Below, one piece after another: positions 1 to 8,966 of a stretch of DNA of 64,000 nucleotides (position 1 is the first letter of the stretch; each line of letters begins with the position of its first letter). Source of the DNA: a virus; IMG/VR virus record IMGVR_UViG_3300046820_001014, positions 24,420 to 88,419 of that record. One strand, written 5' to 3'. Below the pieces are notes generated by a model. That model searched no databases and was not told where the DNA came from. It saw nothing but the letters and a program-made list of their open reading frames with translations. The position numbers and the translations under genes are program-made.

Positions 1-3000
1 CTTACTATTAGAGCTTACTCTAGATTTAATCAAAGTTCTATGGATATTAATAATCTTGATTTGATTAAGGGAGGACTTGTTAAAATGTATGAGGAAAATA
101 AAGATGCTATTCTTAAATATCCTTTTGGACAAATGCTTAAGCCTCTTGAACCTACAAGACAATATCCATTTGGAAGACTTGGTGTAGATTCTTTTAAGAA
201 ACTAGATCCAAGAAAGAAAGATGATATTATGGATAGTTTTGCAGGTATGCTTATTGATCCAGAAACTAAAGAGTTTGCAATTGGATTACTATCCTTTATA
301 GCTTCTCATGATAACTTTAGATTCTTAGGACAATCTGCAGTATCATTTATGAGACCAAGTATCTTTAATGCTCTTAATGAGATTGTTAAAGGAACAGATT
401 CTTTAGATGGTGTAGAAGAGTTCTTTGTACAAACAGATAAAGGTAAAGTTATAGATACACAGAAAGTAGCATCTAGTTTAACTGATGATGGAAACTTTGA
501 TAAACTGTTTAAAGATTATCTCTCATTCTGGTTCTCTGATAATAGAAATGCTAAGAAACTTGATAAACTTACAAGTAAATTACTTAAGAGTAAAGGTGGA
601 GAACTTTATATAGAAACTAAAGATATTAAGAATATTCCTTTAGTAACATTCTTTAGTACTGAAGATGGTAGAGTTCCTGTAATATTAGAAGGTAAGGCAG
701 GAGGTAAAGCTTACTATAAAGTTATTAGAAGACCTAAGAATGGAACTAGTTTAAAACTTTATCAACTTACTAATACTGATAGTGCAAACTTTATTGATAG
801 TGCTGCTAAAGCAACAACTCCTAGTCCTGAGGTTACTGCAAAAATCATTAGTATGATTAATAGCATAACTACTCTTCCAAGATTAGAAGGATATATAGAA
901 ACTCAGAAAACTCAGTTTGATGCTCTTAATGATGAGATTATAAATGCTCTTAATGCTAAAAGAGCTGCATTAGGAAATGTAACTACTACTCCAACATCTA
1001 CTCAACCAAATAATACAAATAAACCTGAATTTGATAAACTTCCAAGTAAGTCTGCAACACCTACTATGACTTATGCAGGTATAGGATCTAGACAATCTCC
1101 ACAAGATGTTCTTAATTTAATGACTGAAGCTGCTAAATATCTTGAAACTAAAGGTTACACACTTAATACAGGAGTAACTTTTAATGGAAAAGAAGAAGGA
1201 GCTGATGGAGCATTCTCTAAAGGAACTTCTAAAAAGAATTTATTTTCTCCAGAAAATCAAGGTTCTAGAACAAAAGAACAAACTATTGCTAAAGAAGTTC
1301 ATCCTAATCCAAATGCTTTATCAGCTGCTGCATTAAAACTTATGGCTAGAAATACTAATCAAGTATTTGGTGAGAATTTAGATACTCCTGTAGATTTTGT
1401 TTTATTCTATGCTAAAGAAAGTGGAGGTATCAGACCTGAAGGTGGTACTGGACAAGCTGTAGAAATGGCTAGAAGAAAAGGTATTCCTACTATTAATATG
1501 GCTGATGATAATTGGAGAGATCAATTAAAAACAGTTATTAGTAAAAAAACTACTAAACCATCTGAAGTTAAACCAGTAGTAACACAAACTAATATACCTC
1601 CTGTACCAACAGGAAAAGCGTCTTTTAGTTATAAAAATAAAGAAATTGCTACTGAGTTTCCTTTATCTCAAGATCAAAATACAGCTCTTGGTAAACTTGT
1701 AGATTTTGTAAATGCTCCTAGTAAAGATGTTATAACTCTTGAAGGTGCAGCTGGTACAGGTAAAACTACAATCATTGGATATTTGCAAAAGTATTTTAAA
1801 GACTCTTCAAGTTTTGTTTATATGGCTCCTACACATGCAGCCACTGCAGAACTTGCTTTTGCTACTGTTAAAACAGGTAATAACTCTCTTCCTGCAACAA
1901 TACAAAGTTCTATTACTACTGATAAAATAACTAAACAACCAACTTTTACTGTAAAAATTAGAAGACGATTGGGAATAAATCCAGTTATTGTTGTTGATGA
2001 AAGTTCAATGCTTGGAGAAAAAGAAATCAAAGATCTTTTGATTGCTTCTAAAAATAATGGAGTTAAAGTTATTTTTATGGGAGATGAGAAACAGATTCCT
2101 AAAGTAATGCCTTCGGCAAAAGATGTTAAAGCTCTTTCACCGGCATTTACTGATTTTGATAAAGTTAGTTTACAATATGTTCATAGAACTAGCAATCAAA
2201 ATATTTTATCTCTTCTTTCTGAAATGAGGAATAGTAAAACTTTTAATGTTCCTAGACCTGCAGAAAATACTAACTCTTTGCAATTCTTAGATAACTTTAT
2301 TGAGTTTAAACAAAAGTTTATTGATGATTTAATGGTAGATCCTGAGAATACAGTAATGATTACTTATACCAATAGAGCAGTTAAAGATTATAATACTGAT
2401 GCAAGAAAAGCTTTTGGTAGAGAAGGTGACCCAGTTGTTGGAGATGTTATTACTGGATACTTAGGGTATGCTAGTAAACAGATTGAGAAAAAAGATATTG
2501 CTAATAGTATTCAATATACTATTACAGGAATCTTAAATAATGGTTCAGCAAAAGTTATTCAAGCAGAATCTTCAAGGTTGAAAAAACTTGCAGAAAGTGG
2601 TATTGAAGTTCCTCATGAGGCAACTACAATTTATTATCAACTATCAAGAAATGATAGTTTTGCTTTTGATGATTTAACTCTTGATGATTATCAAAATAAT
2701 AATAAATATGTTTCTGGTATTTTTAGAGATTTACATAATATAACTCAAGCATTCTTAAATAAACAAGCTAGATATGAAGATTTACTAGCAGCTCAAGCTA
2801 GTGTTTCTGAGCAAATGAGAAAAATTTCTCTTGGTCAAAATTACATCTACAATCCTAAAACTGATAGAATGGAAATATTTGATCAGATGACTCATGAAAG
2901 TATTGATTCTAAATTAAAAGTTGAGAAGGATATAGATTATGGGCATGCTATAACTATACATAAATCTCAAGGTACAACTATTGGTAATGTATACTTTGAT

Positions 3001-3504
3001 TTAGCTTCTGTTAAAAGAATTAGTGATCTTAAAATTGTAGATAAAGCAGGTAACATTGTTACTACTGAAAAACAAGCTCTTGCTTATGTAGGTTTATCTA
3101 GAAGTAAGAATAAACTTATAGTATTTGATGGTGCTGGACAAGTAGGAATTAATTTTTTTAATGAAGATGAAGATGGTAATGTTCCTTCTAAAGAATCTTA
3201 TACACCTACTAAAGAAGAACTTACAAACCTAAAACCAGCATTTAATCCTTGGGGAAATATTCCACCAACAGGTAATGGAGGACCTATTATGGCAAAACTA
3301 AATAGAAGTCTATTTGGATTACCAGAACCTCAAGATGCTGGTCCTAAGCAAGTTAATGTTGATGCTGTTAATATTGTTATTGATAAAATAAAATCTAACT
3401 TTGCATTGTATAAAGATGTTCTAGGTGTTGAAAACGTAGAACAGTTAGATAACATGAATAGCTCTCAAGTAGCTACCTTAATTAAAAACTTTTGTAAGAT
3501 ATGA
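1..3504 (+). CDS. Large SLOG + SF1B (RecD/Dda-like) helicase protein, 5' end outside window
   Basis: The frame is open from base 1, so the ATG at 40 is probably internal and this is the C-terminal part of a larger protein. Two known folds are visible. The first is a DprA/SLOG-type Rossmann domain at about nt 1066-1550 (YAGIGSRQSP near its start, a late EGGTGQAVEMA loop). The second is an SF1B helicase core: P-loop GAAGTGKTT at nt 1744-1770, Walker B VVDESSML, GDEKQIP, VHRT, and C-terminal motifs HKSQGTT and YVGLSRSK. That set matches RecD2/Dda-like 5'-3' DNA helicases. The N-terminal 340 residues are unrecognised. It sits with virion genes, away from the replication genes, and its stop overlaps the ferritin start (ATGA), which suggests a large polyvalent protein that may be packaged and injected. 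That role is inference. Confidence 0.8.
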   Translation, partial: LTIRAYSRFNQSSMDINNLDLIKGGLVKMYEENKDAILKYPFGQMLKPLEPTRQYPFGRLGVDSFKKLDPRKKDDIMDSFAGMLIDPETKEFAIGLLSFIASHDNFRFLGQSAVSFMRPSIFNALNEIVKGTDSLDGVEEFFVQTDKGKVIDTQKVASSLTDDGNFDKLFKDYLSFWFSDNRNAKKLDKLTSKLLKSKGGELYIETKDIKNIPLVTFFSTEDGRVPVILEGKAGGKAYYKVIRRPKNGTSLKLYQLTNTDSANFIDSAAKATTPSPEVTAKIISMINSITTLPRLEGYIETQKTQFDALNDEIINALNAKRAALGNVTTTPTSTQPNNTNKPEFDKLPSKSATPTMTYAGIGSRQSPQDVLNLMTEAAKYLETKGYTLNTGVTFNGKEEGADGAFSKGTSKKNLFSPENQGSRTKEQTIAKEVHPNPNALSAAALKLMARNTNQVFGENLDTPVDFVLFYAKESGGIRPEGGTGQAVEMARRKGIPTINMADDNWRDQLKTVISKKTTKPSEVKPVVTQTNIPPVPTGKASFSYKNKEIATEFPLSQDQNTALGKLVDFVNAPSKDVITLEGAAGTGKTTIIGYLQKYFKDSSSFVYMAPTHAATAELAFATVKTGNNSLPATIQSSITTDKITKQPTFTVKIRRRLGINPVIVVDESSMLGEKEIKDLLIASKNNGVKVIFMGDEKQIPKVMPSAKDVKALSPAFTDFDKVSLQYVHRTSNQNILSLLSEMRNSKTFNVPRPAENTNSLQFLDNFIEFKQKFIDDLMVDPENTVMITYTNRAVKDYNTDARKAFGREGDPVVGDVITGYLGYASKQIEKKDIANSIQYTITGILNNGSAKVIQAESSRLKKLAESGIEVPHEATTIYYQLSRNDSFAFDDLTLDDYQNNNKYVSGIFRDLHNITQAFLNKQARYEDLLAAQASVSEQMRKISLGQNYIYNPKTDRMEIFDQMTHESIDSKLKVEKDIDYGHAITIHKSQGTTIGNVYFDLASVKRISDLKIVDKAGNIVTTEKQALAYVGLSRSKNKLIVFDGAGQVGINFFNEDEDGNVPSKESYTPTKEELTNLKPAFNPWGNIPPTGNGGPIMAKLNRSLFGLPEPQDAGPKQVNVDAVNIVIDKIKSNFALYKDVLGVENVEQLDNMNSSQVATLIKNFCKI

Positions 3505-3992
3505 AATTAAATAAAAAAATTATAGATCTTCTAAATTATAGAATTCAACAAGAAGAAGCATCAGCTAGAGTTTATGAACAATTTGCTTTATGGTTAGATG
3601 ATAAAGGTTTTAAAAACTTTGCAGCATTGTATTACAAGTATGCTCATGAAGAGTTGACTCATGCTAAATTTGCTAAAGATCATCTTCTTGCATTTGGTGT
3701 GCAACCGGAGTTAACAAAACTTCCTGCTCCTGATTATGAGTTTAATTCTTTAAAAGATATTCTAGAACTTACCTTAGAACATGAGCAAGAAATTACTAGG
3801 CAATGTAATGAGTTAACTAAGACTGCTGCTGCTTTAGATGATTTTCCAACTATGACTTTAGGTATGAAGTATTGTGCTGAGCAAGTAGAAGAACTTGATA
3901 AAGCTCAAACTTTTGTAGATCAAATGGAAACCTTTGGTGATTCTAAAGAAGTTATGATTACTCTTGAGCACAATGTTAAAGACATGCTATGA
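3501..3992 (+). CDS. Ferritin (non-haem, FtnA-like)
   Basis: This 163-aa protein aligns along its whole length with bacterial FtnA. All ferroxidase-centre residues are visible: E18, Y25, E51, H54, E95, Q128 and E131 (FtnA E17, Y24, E50, H53, E94, Q127, E130). Signature pieces include AHEELTHAKFAKDHL and LEHEQEITRQCNELT. Ferritins oxidise Fe(II) and store iron in a 24-subunit cage. The start overlaps the upstream helicase stop (ATGA) and its own stop overlaps the next gene (ATGA), so it is translationally coupled inside the virion/late block. Possible roles are protection from iron/oxygen radicals or a virion component; the sequence does not decide. A heme ligand of bacterioferritin type was not identified. 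Confidence 0.9.
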   Translation: MKLNKKIIDLLNYRIQQEEASARVYEQFALWLDDKGFKNFAALYYKYAHEELTHAKFAKDHLLAFGVQPELTKLPAPDYEFNSLKDILELTLEHEQEITRQCNELTKTAAALDDFPTMTLGMKYCAEQVEELDKAQTFVDQMETFGDSKEVMITLEHNVKDML

Positions 3993-6900
3993 TTAGTTGT
4001 CCAAATAAAAACTCTAAAGCTTGGAAATCTCTTGTAACTGCAAGAGGTGAGGAGATGTCTTATGTATTATGGAATGCTTATGATGGAGATGTTCCTGAAA
4101 GTGAGTATTTTGTTGAGGAAGAACCTTCTGTACCTAAGTTTAAATTAGAGAATAAACCTGTATATACCTTAGAAGAAAATCCTGAAAGGAAACAAAGATT
4201 TCTTGAACAACTTAAAGTAGGTAATGCTATCTCATTTGAGTATTGGAGTAATATTTCTAAAGAAAGAGCTAAAAGAAGAAGTATTACAGTAATGGATTAT
4301 GATCTGGATGCTGGATTTATTGTAGGATATGAGGATGGTGTTGAGAAGAAATTTTTAATTAATAATATAATTGATAGAACTAATCCTCTATCTAATAGAT
4401 TAAATAATGAAGAAGTTGTAGAGTTTACATCATCATTAGAAGTAGGTAAAGCAGTAAGTTTCTTTGATGACTTGAGTGGTAATGTTGCAGAAAGAATACT
4501 TCTTGTAGAATCTTTTGATGAAGATGGAGTTACAGGTATTGATGTAACTTCTGAAGAAAAAGTTACTATTCCTTATACTAGTATTGTACAAAGAGATACT
4601 ATTGAGAATGAGCAGAAAGTTTCTGATTATGTAAGAAAGATTAGAGGTGTAATCTCTACTCAGTTACAATATCTTAAACCTAGAATTAAAGATGCTGCTG
4701 ATCAAGATTTATATAACAGTATTCTTGAATCACAAGATGCACTTAATGATTATAAAGGTGTAGAACAATTAGAAAGCTTAATTACTTTTCTTAAGGAGAT
4801 TGATAATAACATTAAGAAGATTAAAGTCCTTATTGATAATATTGAGAATAAAGGTGGAGACATTCCATCTCAACTTAGAAGAATTGGATTACTAAAAGAT
4901 TTTATTGATGGGCATAAAGACATTGAGAAGATTCTAAATCCTCTTAAAGAGTCTAATCCTAATAGTCAAATGAATGAGGTGGTAAATAATATTATTGCTA
5001 ACATTCACTCAGCTGAAGTATATTACTTTAATACAGCTAGACCAAAGTTGGCTAAGTGGTTATATGATCATATGAGCCCTGAGTTAAATGATAACCTTAA
5101 GAAATATGGAATGGAGGTTATTACTATCTCTTCTCTTGAGAAGTTCTTAGCTAATCCTAATAATGACTTGACATGGATGGATACATTTCTTGTAGCATCT
5201 TCTAATGTTAATGATAGTGTAACTAGTTTATTCTCACTTGCTCTTAAGAGATTATATAATATGGCAAGAAAGATGAATATTGCTTATAAGACATATCTTA
5301 TGCCACTCTTTGATAGTTTTTCTAAACAAGGATATAAAGGTATGGTAGACTCTTATAGAAAAATGTTTTTCTATGAAGTTATACAAACTTCTAATGGTCC
5401 TATTGCTAAGAGAAGATGGGTTACTGAGTTTAATGATTATATCTATTATGGTAAACTAAATGAGTTTAAAAGAAAACTTACAGAATTAAATACAGCTTCA
5501 TTATCTGCAGAAAATCCTAGACAAGCTGAAGCACTTAAAAGACAAGCTGATTCTTTAAAGTTAGAAAGAGATGCTTATATTAAGAGATGTAACATTAAAC
5601 TTAACTTTAATCAAGCTAAAGAAATGATGGAAACTCTTCAAACTGAGGATCCTAATAAATTTAGAGATTTACTTAATAATAGATTTAACTTTAAATTAGC
5701 TGCAGTTACTGAGAAGAGTGTTAATGAGGATGGGTTTAAAGCTCCTGCTAACTCTCTTCTTGTAGATGGTAGATACTATGTATATACCGGTGGTATGCAA
5801 ATTCTAAATAAAGAACTATTTAGAAATACTCAATATGAGGCACTTAAGAATGATGCTACAGCATTCCCTATGTATGAGTATCTTAAGAAAGTATATGATG
5901 AGTGTGAGAAAAAACTTCCTATAAAACAAAGACTTGGAGGATATGTACCTGCACAAGGTAAGACTAGTACTAAAGAAGATATTAAAGAATTTATGTCTCT
6001 TGAGGAAAGTGCTAAGTACAGTAGTAATCTAGTAAAATTAGATGGAGATGTTTATAAAGAAATACCTTTATACTTTGAGAAACCTAGTGTTAAAGTACTT
6101 ACAGATAATGTAGATATTAATATGCTTGATGGTAATACAGACTTAATTGATGATAGTAATATTGATAATAATATGATTAAGGCAGTCCTTAATTATGCTG
6201 CACAAGCTAATATGTATAAATCATTAGATACTAGTATAGGTAGTATTACAGCATTTCTTGATACTGTTAAAACAAATGCTCCTAAGAATCCTGATGGTAG
6301 TAACATTGGTACTAATAGAAGATATGATAAATGTGTAAATCTTGCTAACCAACTTGTGTATGGTGAGAAAAAAGAAGCTCCTACGTTCTGGACAAGACTT
6401 GTAGATATTCTTGGAAAGATTACACAGTTTGTAAACTTAGGTTTTAGTCCTGCTGTTTATATCAATAACTTTATCATGGGTAATGTAGCTAATTTGTCTG
6501 AGGCTCAAGGTGGTAGAAACTTTAATAAGAAAGAATTAGCTCTTGCTAATAAGGAATTTTTTAAATTGATTCCAAACTTTATTAAAGATAAAGAGAACTC
6601 TAAGCTTTATAAGATAATTACTAGGTATGATGCTATTCAAGGAGAGTTTAATACAGAATTGGGTAAAGGATTTGGTAGTACTTGGAGTAACTTAAAAGAA
6701 GAAAGTTTCTATGCATTTACAGGTAGTAATTTGGGAGAACTTGAGATACAAGGAACTTCAATGATTGCCCTTATGATGGCTAGAGGTTTATGGAATAAGT
6801 TTGATGAGAATGGAAATCCTACTGAAGAAATAGGGGCTAGAGAAGAAGAAACTTTTATGAATGTTCTTCATGAGTTAAATAAAAGTAATCATGGTGTATA

Positions 6901-7618
6901 CAATGATTTTGATAGATTATATCTACAACCTAATGCAATCTTTAGATTGATGTTACAATATAGAAAATATGTTGTACCTACTTATAGAGCTAAATGGTAT
7001 GGACTATTTGGAGCTAGAGATCAAGCTAAAAGAATTGATATGGAGGCAGGTACAGTAGAACAAGGTTATTATGCTTCTTTTAGATTCTTCTTAGAAGATA
7101 ACTGGAGAAATGCACTTAAACTTCCAACACTTGTTGAGAATTATAATAATCTTTCTGATGTTGAAAGAGAAGGTGTTAGAAGAAGTTTACTAGATGTAAT
7201 ATACATATTTGCTGGAATGGTTCTCTTAAATGCTCTTCTACCAGATGAGGATGATGAAGATGCAGGATTTATTGCACAATGGGCAGCACTCTCTGTTAGA
7301 AAATCAGTCAGTGAGGTTTCAGCGTATATACCTTTATTTGGTACACAAGATCAATTAAGAACTGTAAGTACTCCATTTGTTGCTGCAAAAACAGTTAATA
7401 ACTTCTTAAAAGTTATATCTCAAACTTGCGGTTATGATTTTGAAGATGGAGAATGGAAGATGTTTGAACAGTATGATAGAAAGTATGGTATGTATGAGAA
7501 GGGTGATTATAAACTTGAAGCAGCTGTTAATAAAGTAGTTCCTATACATAATGTTGTTGAAGCTTATTACCCAGGAATACTTTTAGATAATTTTGAAAAA
7601 GCTAATAGAAGAGGTTAA
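3989..7618 (+). CDS. Large polyvalent-type virion-associated protein (1209 aa)
   Basis: The N-terminus (CPN, then W..L....GE..SYVLW) resembles the short opening module I associate with giant proteins of Bacteroidota phages. The middle is mostly helical and charged. Around residues 800-840 there is a segment TRLVDILGKITQFVNLGFSP followed by INNFIMG. A hydrophobic helix YIFAGMVLLNALLP lies near residue 1080 and is followed by an acidic stretch. This resembles the C-terminal LPD38-type region of large polyvalent proteins, but I cannot confirm it. No catalytic motif was recognised. It is coupled to ferritin (ATGA) and followed by the lysis genes, so a role as an ejected or internal virion protein is plausible but inferred. 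Confidence 0.55.
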   Translation: MISCPNKNSKAWKSLVTARGEEMSYVLWNAYDGDVPESEYFVEEEPSVPKFKLENKPVYTLEENPERKQRFLEQLKVGNAISFEYWSNISKERAKRRSITVMDYDLDAGFIVGYEDGVEKKFLINNIIDRTNPLSNRLNNEEVVEFTSSLEVGKAVSFFDDLSGNVAERILLVESFDEDGVTGIDVTSEEKVTIPYTSIVQRDTIENEQKVSDYVRKIRGVISTQLQYLKPRIKDAADQDLYNSILESQDALNDYKGVEQLESLITFLKEIDNNIKKIKVLIDNIENKGGDIPSQLRRIGLLKDFIDGHKDIEKILNPLKESNPNSQMNEVVNNIIANIHSAEVYYFNTARPKLAKWLYDHMSPELNDNLKKYGMEVITISSLEKFLANPNNDLTWMDTFLVASSNVNDSVTSLFSLALKRLYNMARKMNIAYKTYLMPLFDSFSKQGYKGMVDSYRKMFFYEVIQTSNGPIAKRRWVTEFNDYIYYGKLNEFKRKLTELNTASLSAENPRQAEALKRQADSLKLERDAYIKRCNIKLNFNQAKEMMETLQTEDPNKFRDLLNNRFNFKLAAVTEKSVNEDGFKAPANSLLVDGRYYVYTGGMQILNKELFRNTQYEALKNDATAFPMYEYLKKVYDECEKKLPIKQRLGGYVPAQGKTSTKEDIKEFMSLEESAKYSSNLVKLDGDVYKEIPLYFEKPSVKVLTDNVDINMLDGNTDLIDDSNIDNNMIKAVLNYAAQANMYKSLDTSIGSITAFLDTVKTNAPKNPDGSNIGTNRRYDKCVNLANQLVYGEKKEAPTFWTRLVDILGKITQFVNLGFSPAVYINNFIMGNVANLSEAQGGRNFNKKELALANKEFFKLIPNFIKDKENSKLYKIITRYDAIQGEFNTELGKGFGSTWSNLKEESFYAFTGSNLGELEIQGTSMIALMMARGLWNKFDENGNPTEEIGAREEETFMNVLHELNKSNHGVYNDFDRLYLQPNAIFRLMLQYRKYVVPTYRAKWYGLFGARDQAKRIDMEAGTVEQGYYASFRFFLEDNWRNALKLPTLVENYNNLSDVEREGVRRSLLDVIYIFAGMVLLNALLPDEDDEDAGFIAQWAALSVRKSVSEVSAYIPLFGTQDQLRTVSTPFVAAKTVNNFLKVISQTCGYDFEDGEWKMFEQYDRKYGMYEKGDYKLEAAVNKVVPIHNVVEAYYPGILLDNFEKANRRG

Positions 7619-7622
7619 TATT

Positions 7623-8081
7623 ATGAATGGTATAAAAGTAGTAGAGATTGCAGAACAAGAAGTAGGATATCAAGAATCTCCTAAAGGTTCTAATAAAACT
7701 AAATATGGTGAATGGTTTGGTATGGATGGTGTAGCTTGGTGTGGAATATTTGTAAGTTGGTGTTATGATAAAGCAGGTTTCCCCTTAGGTAATATTGGAT
7801 TTACTAAAGGGTTTGCTGGTACACAATATGCATTAGCTCACTTTAGAGAAACTAGAAGAACTACTTTTGTTCCTGCTATTGGAGATTTAGTATTCTTTGA
7901 TTGGAATCTAGATGGTAGAGTAGATCATGTAGGTATATTTGTCAAGTGGTTAGATAATGATTACTTTGAGAGTATAGAAGGTAATACCGGTACTACCTCA
8001 CAATCTAATGGAGGAGAGGTAATGACTAAGAAAAGACATAAGAAGTTTGCCAAGTTTGTACATCCTAAATCATTAGATTAA
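7623..8081 (+). CDS. Endolysin, CHAP-type amidase/peptidase
   Basis: This 152-aa single-domain cell-wall hydrolase has the catalytic Cys in GVAWCGIFVSWCYDKAG, the His in RVDHVGIFV and a downstream polar residue in EGNTG. That is the Cys-His-Asn arrangement of CHAP/NlpC-family peptidoglycan hydrolases. An upstream in-frame TTG at 7593 would overlap the preceding gene by 26 nt. The ATG at 7623, five bases after that gene's stop, is the better start. It has no signal peptide, so it needs the holin at 8661. Its stop overlaps the spanin start (TAATG). It is the first gene of an endolysin-spanin-holin cassette. Confidence 0.85.
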   Translation: MNGIKVVEIAEQEVGYQESPKGSNKTKYGEWFGMDGVAWCGIFVSWCYDKAGFPLGNIGFTKGFAGTQYALAHFRETRRTTFVPAIGDLVFFDWNLDGRVDHVGIFVKWLDNDYFESIEGNTGTTSQSNGGEVMTKKRHKKFAKFVHPKSLD

Positions 8082-8647
8082 TGAGTCAGATAAAAAAAAT
8101 AACACGGGTAATCTTTTTTATCTATCTTACTTCTTGTAGGATGTTAAGAAGTGATGAGCAAAATGCTATACACGATGTTGATAGGTATCAAAGAAAACTT
8201 AATAGAATTTATGCTGAGTTTCCTAAATTTAAGAAAGATACTATTAAAGGTGAAGTAGTTATACAAGTACCTATTAGAGTAGTAGATACTGTAGTACAGT
8301 ATAAAGACTCTATTACTCAAAGAATTATCTATAAAAAGATTATAGAGAAATGTAAAGATTCTATTCTTGCTAAAGAGATTATTAAGAAACTGGACAGGTA
8401 CAAGTGTATTAAGGACAGCATTGTTGTTAGGGATAGCTTATTTAAAGCAGTTATTACTCAAGATAGTCTTGGTATCCACATCAACATAATTCCAAGGGAC
8501 ACAGTTCTGAAAGCCAAATATGCAGTTGCCTGTCCACCAGTTATTTGTAAAGATGATATGTTCTGGGAACACTCAGAGTTCTGGTTTGTAAGTGGATTAT
8601 TCTTAGTAATGGTTTTAGGAATACTAATACACTTAAAGCTTAGTTAA
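8081..8647 (+). CDS. Unimolecular spanin (u-spanin)
   Basis: This 188-aa protein begins with a basic N-terminus, a short hydrophobic run and a lipobox-like LTSC at about residue 18, and ends with one strong transmembrane helix (FWFVSGLFLVMVLGILIHL, residues about 167-185). The region between is charged with coiled-coil character. An N-terminal outer-membrane lipid anchor joined to a C-terminal inner-membrane helix is the architecture of u-spanins (phage T1 gp11), which fuse the outer and inner membranes at the end of lysis. The position between endolysin and holin supports this. No sequence homology is claimed; the call rests on topology and context. Confidence 0.7.
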   Translation: MSQIKKITRVIFFIYLTSCRMLRSDEQNAIHDVDRYQRKLNRIYAEFPKFKKDTIKGEVVIQVPIRVVDTVVQYKDSITQRIIYKKIIEKCKDSILAKEIIKKLDRYKCIKDSIVVRDSLFKAVITQDSLGIHINIIPRDTVLKAKYAVACPPVICKDDMFWEHSEFWFVSGLFLVMVLGILIHLKLS

Positions 8648-8654
8648 CGTATAA
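8648..8654 (+). promoter_or_regulatory. CGTATAA site before the holin gene
   Basis: CGTATAA ending 7 bases before the ATG at 8661. One of eight such sites found just upstream of phage genes or small RNAs. Confidence 0.45.
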
Positions 8655-8660
8655 ACAAAT

Positions 8661-8966
8661 ATGTTAGATCTAGATAAAGTATCTCTTAAACAAATGTTAA
8701 ATAATTCTCAAGGAAAGAGTTCCTTAGGATTACTTATGGCTTTGCTTTGGGGAATTACTGGAGGTCTAATGATGATTACAGCAGTTGTAAGTGCTTTCTT
8801 TGGTATGAATTTTTACTCAGAAGTATTTACTTATGGAGGATTACTAGTAGGTGCATCTGCATCCTTATTGGGAGTACGCAGATTAACTGCTGATAAACAG
8901 ATACTTACAATAGATAAACAAGAAGAAGAAAATGGCGATAACATCAACAGCAACACAATCAACTAA
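8661..8966 (+). CDS. Holin-like small membrane protein
   Basis: This 101-aa protein has two hydrophobic helices (about residues 20-46 and 52-72), small residues at the helix turns and a charged, hydrophilic C-terminal tail (KQEEENGDN). Together with the endolysin and spanin immediately upstream this fits a class II-type holin that permeabilises the inner membrane. A CGTATAA sequence lies 7 bases before the ATG, so this gene may also have its own promoter. Its last 35 bases overlap the start of the next gene in another frame. Confidence 0.65.
   Translation: MLDLDKVSLKQMLNNSQGKSSLGLLMALLWGITGGLMMITAVVSAFFGMNFYSEVFTYGGLLVGASASLLGVRRLTADKQILTIDKQEEENGDNINSNTIN

Noticed and set aside
7593-7622. 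Longer endolysin start at TTG 7593
   Set aside because: It overlaps the previous gene by 26 bases; the ATG at 7623 starts just before the CHAP domain and follows the upstream stop by four bases.
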